In this document: positions 15,862 through 25,800 of the stretch, piece after piece | Numbering within the stretch: position 1 is the stretch's first letter | Layout of the letters: each line of letters begins with the position of its first letter | From: JAHIZC01 sp043813305 | Lineage (GTDB): Bacteria; Omnitrophota; Gorgyraeia; Gygaellales; Profunditerraquicolaceae | Assembly: GCA_043813305.1 (NCBI GenBank) | Contig: JBDRLC010000047.1 | Location: 1 to 47,030 of the forward strand | Length of the DNA stretch: 47,030 nt | Direction: 5' to 3' | Notes under the pieces: generated by a model | Databases searched by the model: none | Told to the model about the DNA's origin: nothing | What the model saw: only the letters and a program-made list of their open reading frames with translations | Program-made: the position numbers and the translations under genes

Positions 15862-17216
15862 AGCAGAATAACCTAAAAGTAAAATTTAGAAATACCAGGC
15901 TGCAGATAGCTTTCGGACTTTTGATTCTTCTGACCGTCGGCATCGGCGCAGTCGCAATAATGCAGATTCAGGGGTTAAGCCAGCGGGTTGAAGTTTTGGG
16001 GAGGCGTAACCTTTCGCTGGAAAAAGCAGTTCTGGAGATGAGGAGAAATAATACGATTTACGCAATGGGCATCCGTAATTATGTCTTCTGGAAAGTATCG
16101 CGCTATCTGGATGCCGCACCGATGGCGATTAATCTGGAAGAGATCCTTAAAGCAGCAGAATACTTTAGAGAGCAGCTAGAGATTTACCGAAGCCTAGCCT
16201 ATTCCGGAGAACAGAAGCAGTGGGTTGAGCAGATAGCGGGCTCTTTTGGCAAACTAAGTGCCGTTGGCAACCAGATCGTGGAACTGGCAAACTCAAATCA
16301 ATTAAACAAGGTCGAGGAGAAGATCAACAGCCTGCTGATGAATTTTGAAACTCAATTATTCTATATAGATGATTTTCTGGATAACACTATGGGCAATGAC
16401 AATATTAATGACATAGAAAGGCAGTTGAGCCAAGCTGAGTTGGATAAGCAAAAGGCGATCTCATTTTTGTTGGCAATTCTTACCAGCGTAGTAGCAATAG
16501 GGGTTCTAGTTGCGACTTTTGTTTACCGCAGGCTCAGGCAGGAGCGTATCTTGCGTGAGGGCCTTTATTACCGGATGATTAACATGGAAGAAAGTGAGCG
16601 TAAAGCCCTTTCAAATGCAGTGCATGATCAGATGGGCCAGGATTTAAGCGCCTTGAAGATTTACCTTGGCATCATTGAGCAAAATATAACCGGCGCTTCA
16701 AGCGAAGTAAAGGATAAATTAGCAGGGGCTAAACAGATAATCACCGAGTTAATTGACAAAAGCCATAATATCGCCTTTTTGTTAAGGCCGCCTGACTTAG
16801 ATGAAATAGGTTTAATTGAAAGCCTGGAATCATTGATCTTGGATTATAAGCGTATTTCAAAGGTTAATTTTGTTTATGAAAAACCAGAGCAATCCTTAAA
16901 GCTTCCTCCGGAACAGAGTTTAATTATATACCGTATCATTCAGGAGCTGCTGACCAATATGGTAAAACATTCGGAGGCAAAAAACGTGCGTATAAAATTA
17001 GAACCGTTTAACCATAACGTAAGCTTATTCTATGAAGATGACGGCAAAGGGTTTGATTATGCGTCAGTTTCGCATAAGCCGCAAAGAAGAAGAGAAGATA
17101 AGCTGAGGCTGGGGGTGGCAAGCTTAAGAGAACGCGTTGCCCTGTTGTTCGGCAAGATGCAAATAGATACATCTCCGGGCAAAGGAACCCGCGTCAGCGT
17201 ACAGCTGCCCGTATAG
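15858..17216 (+). CDS. sensor histidine kinase, NarX/DegS-type (HisKA_3)
   Basis: A membrane kinase of 452 residues. Two transmembrane helices (about 16-38 and 199-220) enclose a helical periplasmic sensor of about 160 residues. The phospho-acceptor region is 'ESERKALSNAVHDQMGQDLSALK', with His256 in an HDQMGQ motif typical of the HisKA_3 class. The ATPase domain has the N box 'ELLTNMVKHSEAKNV' and G boxes 'DDGKGFD' and 'PGKGTRVSVQLPV'. It overlaps the secretin gene by four bases (ATGA). Its partner regulator, of the matching NarL class, lies beyond an inserted IVP gene, so kinase and regulator were probably once adjacent. Confidence 0.92.
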   Translation: MKQNNLKVKFRNTRLQIAFGLLILLTVGIGAVAIMQIQGLSQRVEVLGRRNLSLEKAVLEMRRNNTIYAMGIRNYVFWKVSRYLDAAPMAINLEEILKAAEYFREQLEIYRSLAYSGEQKQWVEQIAGSFGKLSAVGNQIVELANSNQLNKVEEKINSLLMNFETQLFYIDDFLDNTMGNDNINDIERQLSQAELDKQKAISFLLAILTSVVAIGVLVATFVYRRLRQERILREGLYYRMINMEESERKALSNAVHDQMGQDLSALKIYLGIIEQNITGASSEVKDKLAGAKQIITELIDKSHNIAFLLRPPDLDEIGLIESLESLILDYKRISKVNFVYEKPEQSLKLPPEQSLIIYRIIQELLTNMVKHSEAKNVRIKLEPFNHNVSLFYEDDGKGFDYASVSHKPQRRREDKLRLGVASLRERVALLFGKMQIDTSPGKGTRVSVQLPV

Positions 17217-17252
17217 TTACTCGATACTAGATACTTGATGCTAGATACTAGT
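17217..17252. repeat. left heptamer arm flanking the IVP gene
   Basis: About five consecutive seven-base units (ATACTAG, ATACTTG, ATGCTAG, ATACTAG) directly follow the kinase stop codon. The opposite arm (17643-17674), read on the other strand, is built of units of the same form (ATTCTAG, ATCCTTG), so the two are imperfect inverted repeats. Confidence 0.75.
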
Positions 17253-17257
17253 AAAAG

Positions 17258-17653
17258 ATGGTATATCAGAGTTATAGAGATCTGGATATTTATCAAAAAG
17301 CGCACAAACTGGCAGTAGAAATTCATAAGATGACAATTAATAGTTTACCTCAAGTTGAAATGTATGAAGAAGGCAGCCAATTACGCAGATCGGCAAAATC
17401 TATATGCAGCAACATTGTTGAGGGATTTGGGAGGAGAAGGTATAAAAATGAGTTTATCCAGTTTTTAACTTATGCCTTGGCTTCTTGTGATGAAACAAGA
17501 GAGCATTTGAATATTCTTTTTGACACCAGGTCATTAATTAGTAAAAAAATATACGATAACTTATCCGGAGAGTATGACTATTTAGGCAAAATGATAAACA
17601 AGTTTATCGCTTCTGTAGGAAGAGATCATCTAACAAAGAGAACAAGAATCTAG
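17258..17653 (+). CDS. four-helix-bundle protein (S23/23S rRNA intervening-sequence family, IVP)
   Basis: 131 residues with the family pattern: 'SYRDLDIYQKAHKLAVEIHKMT' (helix 1), 'EEGSQLRRSAKSICSNIVEGFGRR' (helix 2, with the conserved RRSA-SI-NI-EG), 'EFIQFLTYALASCDETREHL' (helix 3) and a C-terminal helix. These proteins are encoded in 23S rRNA intervening sequences and are related to Avd of diversity-generating retroelements; their biochemical role is not settled. The gene sits between a histidine kinase gene and its regulator gene, is flanked by inverted heptamer repeats, and its stop codon lies inside the right-hand repeat. This suggests arrival as a small mobile unit and no function in the two-component system. 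Confidence 0.9.
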   Translation: MVYQSYRDLDIYQKAHKLAVEIHKMTINSLPQVEMYEEGSQLRRSAKSICSNIVEGFGRRRYKNEFIQFLTYALASCDETREHLNILFDTRSLISKKIYDNLSGEYDYLGKMINKFIASVGRDHLTKRTRI

Positions 17654-17674
17654 AATCTAGAATCAAGGATCAAG
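17643..17674. repeat. right heptamer arm flanking the IVP gene
   Basis: Seven-base units CAAGAAT, CTAGAAT, CTAGAAT and CAAGGAT in succession. The first units encode the last residues and the stop of the IVP gene, and the array ends one base before the ATG of the response regulator. Confidence 0.75.
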
Positions 17675-17675
17675 C

Positions 17676-18326
17676 ATGGCAACTTCTATACTTATAGCAG
17701 ACGACCACGACATTATCAGAGAGGGGATAAAGAGCATACTTAAACCCCATCCGCAATATAGCGTGTGTGCTGAAGCATGTAACGGAGAGCAGGCTTTAGA
17801 ATTAGTGCGTGAGCTTAAGCCGGATATTTTACTTTTGGATATTACCATGCCCAAGATCAGTGGCCTGGATATTATTGACCGGGTTAAGCGTGCATCATCG
17901 AAGACTAGGATTATTGTGATATCAGTGCATAGGGCAGGTGCCTATGTGCTTAAGGCGATGCGCAGGGGCGTACAGGGTTATCTGAACAAAGATAGCGTTG
18001 CCGAGGAATTAATTTTGGCATTATCCAGAGTAAATGCAGGAAGGACTTATCTAGGGGCATCGATTTCCGATTATTTATCAGAGGTAATGCAGGAACCCGA
18101 AGAGAATAAGCTGCCTAAGGGAGAAATATTAAGCGAGCGTGAACAGGATGTCCTGCGTTTGGTGGCAGAAGGCAAGACAGCTAAGCAGATAGCCGAAACT
18201 CTCTTTTTAAGCCGAAGGACAGTTGAGAACTACAAGAACAACATATTAAAGAAGCTGAATCTTCATAAAACCAGCGATTTAATCAAATATTCAATAGAGA
18301 ATAAGATTGTTGATTCTGGAGAATAA
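17676..18326 (+). CDS. NarL/FixJ-family response regulator
   Basis: 216 residues: a receiver domain with the acidic pair DDH near residue 10, phospho-acceptor Asp55 in 'ILLLDITMP', Ser and Lys of the switch region ('VISVHRAGAYVLKAM', 'GYLNKD'), and a C-terminal LuxR-type HTH ('LSEREQDVLRLVAEGKTAKQIAETLFLSRRTVENYKNNILKKLNL'). It pairs with the NarX/DegS-type kinase upstream. The start codon immediately follows the right arm of the IVP-flanking repeat, and no clear ribosome binding site is seen, so the insertion may have changed its translation signal. Its targets are probably this surface/secretion region. Confidence 0.93.
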   Translation: MATSILIADDHDIIREGIKSILKPHPQYSVCAEACNGEQALELVRELKPDILLLDITMPKISGLDIIDRVKRASSKTRIIVISVHRAGAYVLKAMRRGVQGYLNKDSVAEELILALSRVNAGRTYLGASISDYLSEVMQEPEENKLPKGEILSEREQDVLRLVAEGKTAKQIAETLFLSRRTVENYKNNILKKLNLHKTSDLIKYSIENKIVDSGE

Positions 18327-18380
18327 TAAGAAGTATATATAATAGAGTAATTTGTGCAATTAAATAGAGTAGTTTGCAAA

Positions 18381-18409
18381 TTGAATCCTGCGATGGAAAA
18401 TAGTATATT
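18381..18409 (+). promoter_or_regulatory. candidate promoter for the DUF2341/giant protein genes
   Basis: TTGAAT (18381-18386), 17 bases, TATATT (18404-18409). It lies in the 111-base gap after the response regulator gene and ahead of the most plausible ATG at 18438. Hexamers are only fair matches. Confidence 0.3.
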
Positions 18410-18437
18410 ATTAGTAGAAAGCGAAGAAGAGGCAGAG

Positions 18438-19826
18438 ATGAATAAAATAACAGCAGGATTAATAATCGGAATCGCAAGCTTGGGGTTGACTTTAGATGCG
18501 CAGGCTCTGGGCGTTGAGAAGCAGGCGCCTTTAGTTTACCCCGTTAGAGACGATGGTGCGGCTACAAAGAGCGCTGATGTCTCTAACGGGGTTTATGAAT
18601 ATAATCTGAACGGTCCGCAAACATTTGAATCGGAAATTTTCAAGACCACAGGCACTATACAGATAATCGGCCTTTATTATGATTCCATCGGCAGGATAGA
18701 AATGGAAGTGAGCGCAAACGGCGGAGGAAGTTATACAAAAATCATTAATGGCGCAGTGATTGGCAAGGGATTTATCCCCGGTAATAAATTACGTTTTAGA
18801 GCCCATATCTATGAAGGAGCAACTTTAAAGAAAGTGGTACTGGGATATAAAGATACATCAGGAGTTGATAGAATATATCGTAATCCGGAGTTTTACGGAT
18901 TTACGGATAAAAAGGCGCTTTATATTTATGGAGGAGAAGAAGATTTATTTAATTATCCGTTAGAGATAAAATTCGATCAAGACCTATTTATTAAGGGCGT
19001 AAAATCAGATTACAGTGATGTGCGCTTTGCAGCTAGTGATGGCCAGACCCCGCTTTATTACTATCTAGAAAAAGGTTCTAGGTTCTCGGTTCTAGGTTCT
19101 AGGGATTCTGCTAGCACCCAAAACCTAGCGCCTAGCACCTCATCAGCTATTTTCTACGTTAAGGTTCCCCAGATTCCTAAAGAAGGCACTATGATTTATG
19201 TCTATTACGGAAACAAAGATGCAGTGAGTAAATCTGACCCGAATAATGCTTTTCCTTTTTATGATGACTTCAGTACTGAGGAGTTAGATAGCGAGAAATG
19301 GCAGATTGGTTCAGGGATTAAGAAAGAGTGCGGCAATCAAGCAGGGTATTTACGTCTGCATAATTGCCTGGCTTTATCGCGTGACTATAAGATGGGAGAG
19401 GGAATATTAGAATTTAAGGCAATGGCTGAAGAGAATGCCAGTATCCAGGCAATAATTGATTCAGAATATAAATATATGGTTTACTCCTCAAATTATCCCG
19501 GAGCAGAGCACACCATCGCGATTAATGATATGGCTAAACTCAATATAGGTAATGCTATAAAGCCTTTTAAAGAATATATATATAAGGTCAGAATAGGCGC
19601 AGACGGGCTTTTATTTGAAAGATATGATAAAGATTATAATAAGGAAGCAGAGATCCAGTTTATGAATATGGGCAGCCTTATTGAGGGTTATATAGGATTA
19701 AAAGCAGGAAGCGCTCCTCTAAAAGGAGGAAGCGTTTATTTTGATTGGGTGAGAACAAGACCATATATTAAAAATGAACTCATAATTTCAGGGCAAGCCC
19801 CTGACAAAAAGGAGACGCAGAGATGA
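18438..19826 (+). CDS. secreted DUF2341-domain protein
   Basis: 462 residues. I chose ATG 18438 because it opens a signal peptide (MNKITAGLIIGIASLGLTLDAQA-LG); a longer in-frame reading begins 84 bases earlier but places the signal peptide internally. After about 130 residues of beta-rich sequence comes a DUF2341 domain ('LFNYPLEIKFDQDLF...SDVRFAASDGQTPLYYYLEK' then 'SAIFYVKVPQIPKEGTMIYVYYGN'), followed by a lectin/LamG-like jelly-roll beginning 'FYDDFSTEELDSEKWQ'. Such modules occur in surface and sugar-binding proteins. About residues 213-235 of the DUF2341 domain are encoded by a palindromic DNA repeat inserted in frame. It overlaps the giant gene by four bases (ATGA). Confidence 0.82.
   Translation: MNKITAGLIIGIASLGLTLDAQALGVEKQAPLVYPVRDDGAATKSADVSNGVYEYNLNGPQTFESEIFKTTGTIQIIGLYYDSIGRIEMEVSANGGGSYTKIINGAVIGKGFIPGNKLRFRAHIYEGATLKKVVLGYKDTSGVDRIYRNPEFYGFTDKKALYIYGGEEDLFNYPLEIKFDQDLFIKGVKSDYSDVRFAASDGQTPLYYYLEKGSRFSVLGSRDSASTQNLAPSTSSAIFYVKVPQIPKEGTMIYVYYGNKDAVSKSDPNNAFPFYDDFSTEELDSEKWQIGSGIKKECGNQAGYLRLHNCLALSRDYKMGEGILEFKAMAEENASIQAIIDSEYKYMVYSSNYPGAEHTIAINDMAKLNIGNAIKPFKEYIYKVRIGADGLLFERYDKDYNKEAEIQFMNMGSLIEGYIGLKAGSAPLKGGSVYFDWVRTRPYIKNELIISGQAPDKKETQR
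19074..19140. repeat. palindromic heptamer element inserted in a coding region
   Basis: Left arm: four units of GGTTCTA/GGTTCTC (19074-19101). Centre: about nine bases. Right arm: units CTAGCAC, CCAAAAC, CTAGCGC, CTAGCAC (19111-19138). Reverse-complementing the right arm gives GTGCTAG-type units that match the GTTCTAG phase of the left arm, so the element folds into an imperfect hairpin. It stays open in the reading frame. Confidence 0.8.
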
Positions 19827-22800
19827 AAAGACTAATTAAGAATACAATCTTATTCGGAGTAATTTTTGCGATCGCAGGCCTGATGTTCTTTATCCAGCGG
19901 GCAGAGCTGGGCACAGGGAATATTGAGCTCTGGACAAGTTCGGGGGATTTTAATAACAACGCCTCTACAACAGGGGATACAACTACAAAAAGCAATGTTA
20001 CAGTCAGTGTGGGAGGGGATGTTACTATAACTTCCGGTAAAGGCTTAAGTAATGGTAATGGCGGAGCTTGGACTTACCGCAGGCCGATTACGATTACAGG
20101 TTCAAGCGTCGGAGCACAGACTGCTTATCAGGTTCCTTTCACTCTAGACACCTTAGCATTGTTTAATGCTGGTAAGATGAAGAATGATGGTTCGGATATC
20201 CGTATTACTGATGCCAGCGGGAACGAATTGTATCACTGGTTTGACAACGCAACACAAAATGTTGGAGGAATCTGTACCGGTTGCTCTGCCTATAATTCTA
20301 CGGATTATGCCTCTGCAAGCCAGGGTGCAACTGCAACAGGAAACTATAGGCCAGAACAAGGAGTCGATGATAACGAAACTACCGGTAATTATTGGTATAT
20401 GGGTTGCGCACAAAATGAAACACTTTATAATTTAGGAACCATAAATTTAGGCGCGATAAGATCACAGCTGGCCAGAATTCAATTTTTACCCTACAACGGC
20501 GATAGCAGATGGTATTATAACTATAGACTCGACGTGAGTACGGATAACTCGACCTGGAGCACTATAGTAGATAGGACAGGATCAGGGCTGAATTATCAGG
20601 GCTGGCAGACAATTGATTTTGCTCCCCGGGATGTTAGATACATCAGAGTATGGATTTCAGGGAGTACCGTGAATACAGGCGGCCATATTATAGAATTCCG
20701 TGCTTATACCTGTGCAACGGCTACCGGGTGTTCAGGCGACCACCAGGAAGGCGCATATGCCAATGGCATTGCGAGGACTGATAGCAAAATTTATTTTAAA
20801 GCCAATAATACTCCTGCTAACGGAGCGAATGCAACATTTTATGTCTATTACGGTAACTCCAGCGCAACAACCTCAGGTTATTATAGCGGTGCAAACACCT
20901 TTGAATTTTTCGATGATTTTAATGACGGTAATTTAACTGGCTGGGCTAATCCCCAGGGAACTTTCGCTGCCTCTGGAGGAGCAGCAGTAAGCACTTCAAC
21001 AGCAGGAGCCTGGCATAAGTTGTGTTATAGCGGGGGCACCTATCAAAACGTCGCTCTTGAAGGAAGGTACAGAAGGACAAATAATGGTTATGTGGGCTTA
21101 ATGTTAAGGAAAAATGATTTAGCCGGAGCAGACGGTAACTCTTGGTTGGTATATGGTCATAGTACATGGGCTTATTGGAATCCATATGAATGGAGTTCGC
21201 ATGGCTCTATAGGTAATACTAGTGATATGGGAAGAGGTAATCAGACCTGGTATACTTTTGGCTGGAGGGTTTATGGAGGAGCTAATAAGAACTTGCAGTT
21301 TCAGATAGATGGGACCACAAACAATTTTACCCATAACCACTCCTTTTTAAATGGTGCTGGTTATGTCTGCGTTACCAAGCATGGTAATAATTGTGAGTTT
21401 GATGACTTAAGAGCGCGGAAATGGGTTTATCCTGAGCCAGGTGTTTCTGTAGGCAGTGAGACAACCAGCGGAGGCCCCTGGGGTTTAAACCAGGGTACGA
21501 TTGGCGCAACCGGCACTGGGTTAAGATTAGATCCGGGAGCTTCTCCTAAATGGTCGCAATTAAGATGGAGTGCAAACATCCCCAATGGTTCCGGGATCAT
21601 GGTTAAATTAAAACCTGCTAATAACACTAGTACTTGGGCAGGAACTTATGTAAATTTTACGCTTAGCTCAGGGAATAACCTTTCTGATGATTCCCCTGCC
21701 TCCTTGAATATTGCTTCTCTGACTCCTTCAGCAGGCCTGGAGATGCAGGTCCGGATGTTCAACACTTCATCCGCCGAGCCCACCCTGTCAGATTTAAAAG
21801 TAGTTTATGATACCTTTGGTTTAACAGCCGGGTACCTGAAGCAGTATCTTAGCGATGGAACAACTCCTATTGCACAGGGAGCAGCAGCAGGAACAAGCGT
21901 GGTTTTAAAATTAGAAGGCGCCGGTATGGCCGGGCTAAGTGACTCTACCGATCTTAGAGGAGAATTTGAGGTTGCAGATTATGACGGAATATTTACAGGC
22001 AGCGGTATCGATGGTTCGATTCTATCCGCAAACACAAGCTCAGTAAACTATACACTTTCTCATTCGGGTAATAGAAAATGGCGGGCAAGATTAAAGGATG
22101 CCCAAGGAAGAAAGTCTGCTTGGGTAGATTTTGGTGCTGCTACGGTAGACTTTGTACCGGATGCCGATGGCCCTGCGGTAACTATTGAATCTCCTGCAGA
22201 CGGCGGAAACTTTGTCGGGAATATTCCGCCTGAATTCGAAGCTACAGCTATAGATGACGCCAATGATGTAGCCTATGTTAAATTTCAGTATAAGTATGCT
22301 GAAGATTCTACCTGGATAGATATATCTACAGATACCACTGTTCCTTATTCAGCTGATTGGGGAGCGATTAGCTTTCACAGAGGCTCAAGCTATAATTTAA
22401 GAGTTATTACCGCCGACAACATATTAAATACCACTACTACTTCTGCGATAACTGTTAACCGGTTAACTGCATCCTATGAAGTATCTGAAACCCTAAGCTT
22501 AGTTGATGGTTGGCAATACGCAGGCGCTAATGTATGGAGCCTTGCGCCTGACTCTGCATCATGGATAGCTGCTAGCCAAGCGGAAAAAGATGCGATATTA
22601 ACTGATGATGGAGCTTATTGGTCTACTACATTGGCCACTGCAGCTGGTCAGTATGATGCCCAGATGTATAAATATGTAGTAGCAACGGAGAAGCCTAATC
22701 AGACATTAGATATAACCTGGAATGGTTACGGCGAGATTGTAGAGGGATGGAATACGTATTTAGCGGCTTGGAATGTTGCTACAGAAACATGGGATATTTT

Positions 22801-25800
22801 GGTGGATCAAGCTATCGCTAGCGATACCACAATTACGACCGGACTGGAGTTGTCTAAATATCGCAATTCTTCAGACGGCGCTGTATATCTTACGGCAGCT
22901 AGCAGCAAGTTTGTAATGGCAGGGCCCACAGGGGTTACTTACAGCTGTCTTAGTGGTTGTTGTCAGGGCTGCGCCAGTAGCTCGACTGTATCGTGGAATA
23001 AGTGTCAGTACGATGAACAGTATTTCGAGAAATATGAGGTTTATCTTCAGGGCGTATTAAAGCAAACTATCACAGATGTCAACACTACGACATCAAATGT
23101 TTTATACTGGACATGCCCAAGTTCAGGCGGAACTACTTGGTTAATTAAGCAATATTGGAAGGGCTTTTCTGCAAGTAGTTCGACATACAAAGGAAGCTGT
23201 CCGCTGGTGTTTACTTTTGACGGAGAGGAGCATAACTTTGTTTCAGATATTCTAGGCCATGGAGTCTTGGGTTATTATATAGCGAAAGTCGGGGGAAAGG
23301 ATTTATATCTACCCGTTGATAATGATGAGTATCTAAAGATCGACTCTTCACAACTTAAGGAAGTAGACGGAACCTATAGGATAAAGATAAATGAGATGCT
23401 TCAGGAGACAACCTATCTTGATAAGGTAGAGCTGATAGTTGTGGATTACCCTGAGTCTTATGAGATTTATCCTAACGAAGCATTGGATAATGACATGAAG
23501 AAAGGACTGTCAATATTAACCTCTAAAGATGAGAAGCTGCCCGTATCTGCTGTTGATAATAAAGGCAGGGATGTCTTATCATATCTTGAAAAGATAGACC
23601 GTAGATATGCGCCTTTTGAACATATTGATATTACGGGTTTTGCTCAGCCGCATTACCTGATTCTGGATTTAGGGGACATAGACACTAAGAATGCCGTACT
23701 TTATATAAACGGCTGGACAGAATATCCCGGCAGTAAAGAAGATTCCAAGAACGATGTATTAGAAGCAGAAAAGAGGGGAATCCGCATGGAGCTTCCTTCT
23801 TTAGAGGTAGCAGTAAGGAATGGTAAATGGAGAAAGGTTACTGCTTTTATGGGTATGCCGGCAGGCCTGACCAAGACGATGACTTATGCTTTGCAGGATG
23901 ATAAGGGCAGATCAATATTCCCCACAGATGACCACCGTATCAGAATAAAGAGCAACCAGAGGGTTTATTACGATAAGATCTGGGTTTCCTCTTATAAAGC
24001 CGATAATTACCAAGTAAAAAAATTACAACCTCAGAAAGCAGGGCTTTTTTACTATGGTATCTCTAAATTTGTCTCAGAGGATGGGATGCTCCCGGGAAAA
24101 TTCCTCTATGCAGAGAGGGTTGAAAAGGATTATGTAAAACAGGAAGGTTATGCTACCCGCTACGGAGATGTCTTGCCTCTGTTAGAGGAAGCAGATGATA
24201 AATTCGTAATTATGACTTCCGGTGATGAGATAGATCTGGAGTTTTCAGCCAGAGAATTACCGGAACTGCCTGAAGGCTGGAAAAGGGGATTTCTACTTTA
24301 TGCCAACGGATATTTTAAAGCAGCAACCCCTGGCAGGGCTTATGCCTATACAATTGAGCCTTTGCCGTTCCAGAAAATGCTGAATATCGGAGGAGGAAAA
24401 TTATACCCATATGAAATTCCTTTAATCGATTTAATCCGCTTTGGGAATTACGGTAAAAAGATCTTTGGGGTCCACCTCTCTTTCAAAGACAAGCTGCAGA
24501 TTCTGGCTCAGTATTTCGATATTTATTTTGGCAAGAAGACCGCGGTCCGCTACCCTGATGACCCGGAACATGCAGCTTATCGAAAAGAATATAATACACG
24601 TTATATACCTGCTTATTTCCCAGACGGGCATGCGGATAAACCCGCTAAACACCGTTCGCTTTATACGGATTATTTGAAAGTAGACAGAGCTTATCATCCA
24701 CTTTTGTTAACCAATCCTACAGGAGGCAATTCCTGGGAAGAGGGAAGCAAGCATCATTCAATCAGCTGGACATTTGATCCCTCTCTCTTGACTGGCTCAA
24801 ACACTATCAAGGTACAGTACCACACAGATTGGACGACCGGCATCACTAGCGGATGGCAGTTTGTTTCAGATGAGAACAATAATATAATGTCTACAGCTAC
24901 CTTAAGTGATCTGCAGACAAAATGGAAGATTCCTGTGAACATAACAAATGGCAGCGATACGCTGGAGAACTGTAAAGTAAGGCTTACTTATAACACTGAC
25001 AACACATACTATAGTGAGTCAGGCAGTGTAGTGAAAATTAAGCCTTTTAGGATAATCAGCATCAACTCTCCTGCGGCCGGAGATTCCTGGAGGATTACTT
25101 CCAGCCGGACAATCACCTGGTCTGCGGTGGGTATCCAGGAAAACGCGCCGATGAAACTCGCGTATTCTATCAACGGCGGAGTTGCGGGAACCTGGAGAAA
25201 TATGGATGGGGCATTCTTAACTCCTGCAGAAGGAGGGCCTACGGGAGGGACAGCCTCTTATACAATTACAACTAACGGCACAAACGGCGGTAGTTATACC
25301 TGGGCATCAATACCCAAGGACTTTTTATCTAGCTCGTGCAGAATTAGAGTAATCCATGATATAGGAGTTTCCCGCTGGCAGAAAGATTCTGAGGCATTTG
25401 CTATTACTCAACCAATAATCCGGGTAAATACGCCCTCAGGTGGAGATCGTCTAATCCGAGGGGATAGTTACAATATCTCTTGGACTGCAGAAGGACTAAC
25501 TAGCGAAACATGGACTATAAACCTTACTTATCTGGATACTCAGTTCAATGAGTATACCGAGGGTCTTTACGCCGGTACGATTACTGATGCCTCTCCTGAT
25601 AATAATATTTATACTTATTCCTGGACCTGGGCAATAGATTTTAACCATCCGATTTCAGATTACGTTAAAATAAAAGTTACTGATGCCGCTAATGCTACCA
25701 TTTTCGATGATACCTACAATCATGCGAATACCTGGCTGCGCCTGATGCTAGACCCGATGGAAACTTCAAGTCTTTTCCTTGGTACTCAGCCAACCAGCGC

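Noticed and set aside
18354..18437. Upstream extension of the DUF2341 gene
   Set aside because: It would bury the signal peptide behind 28 acidic or polar residues; the internal ATG gives a normal exported protein.
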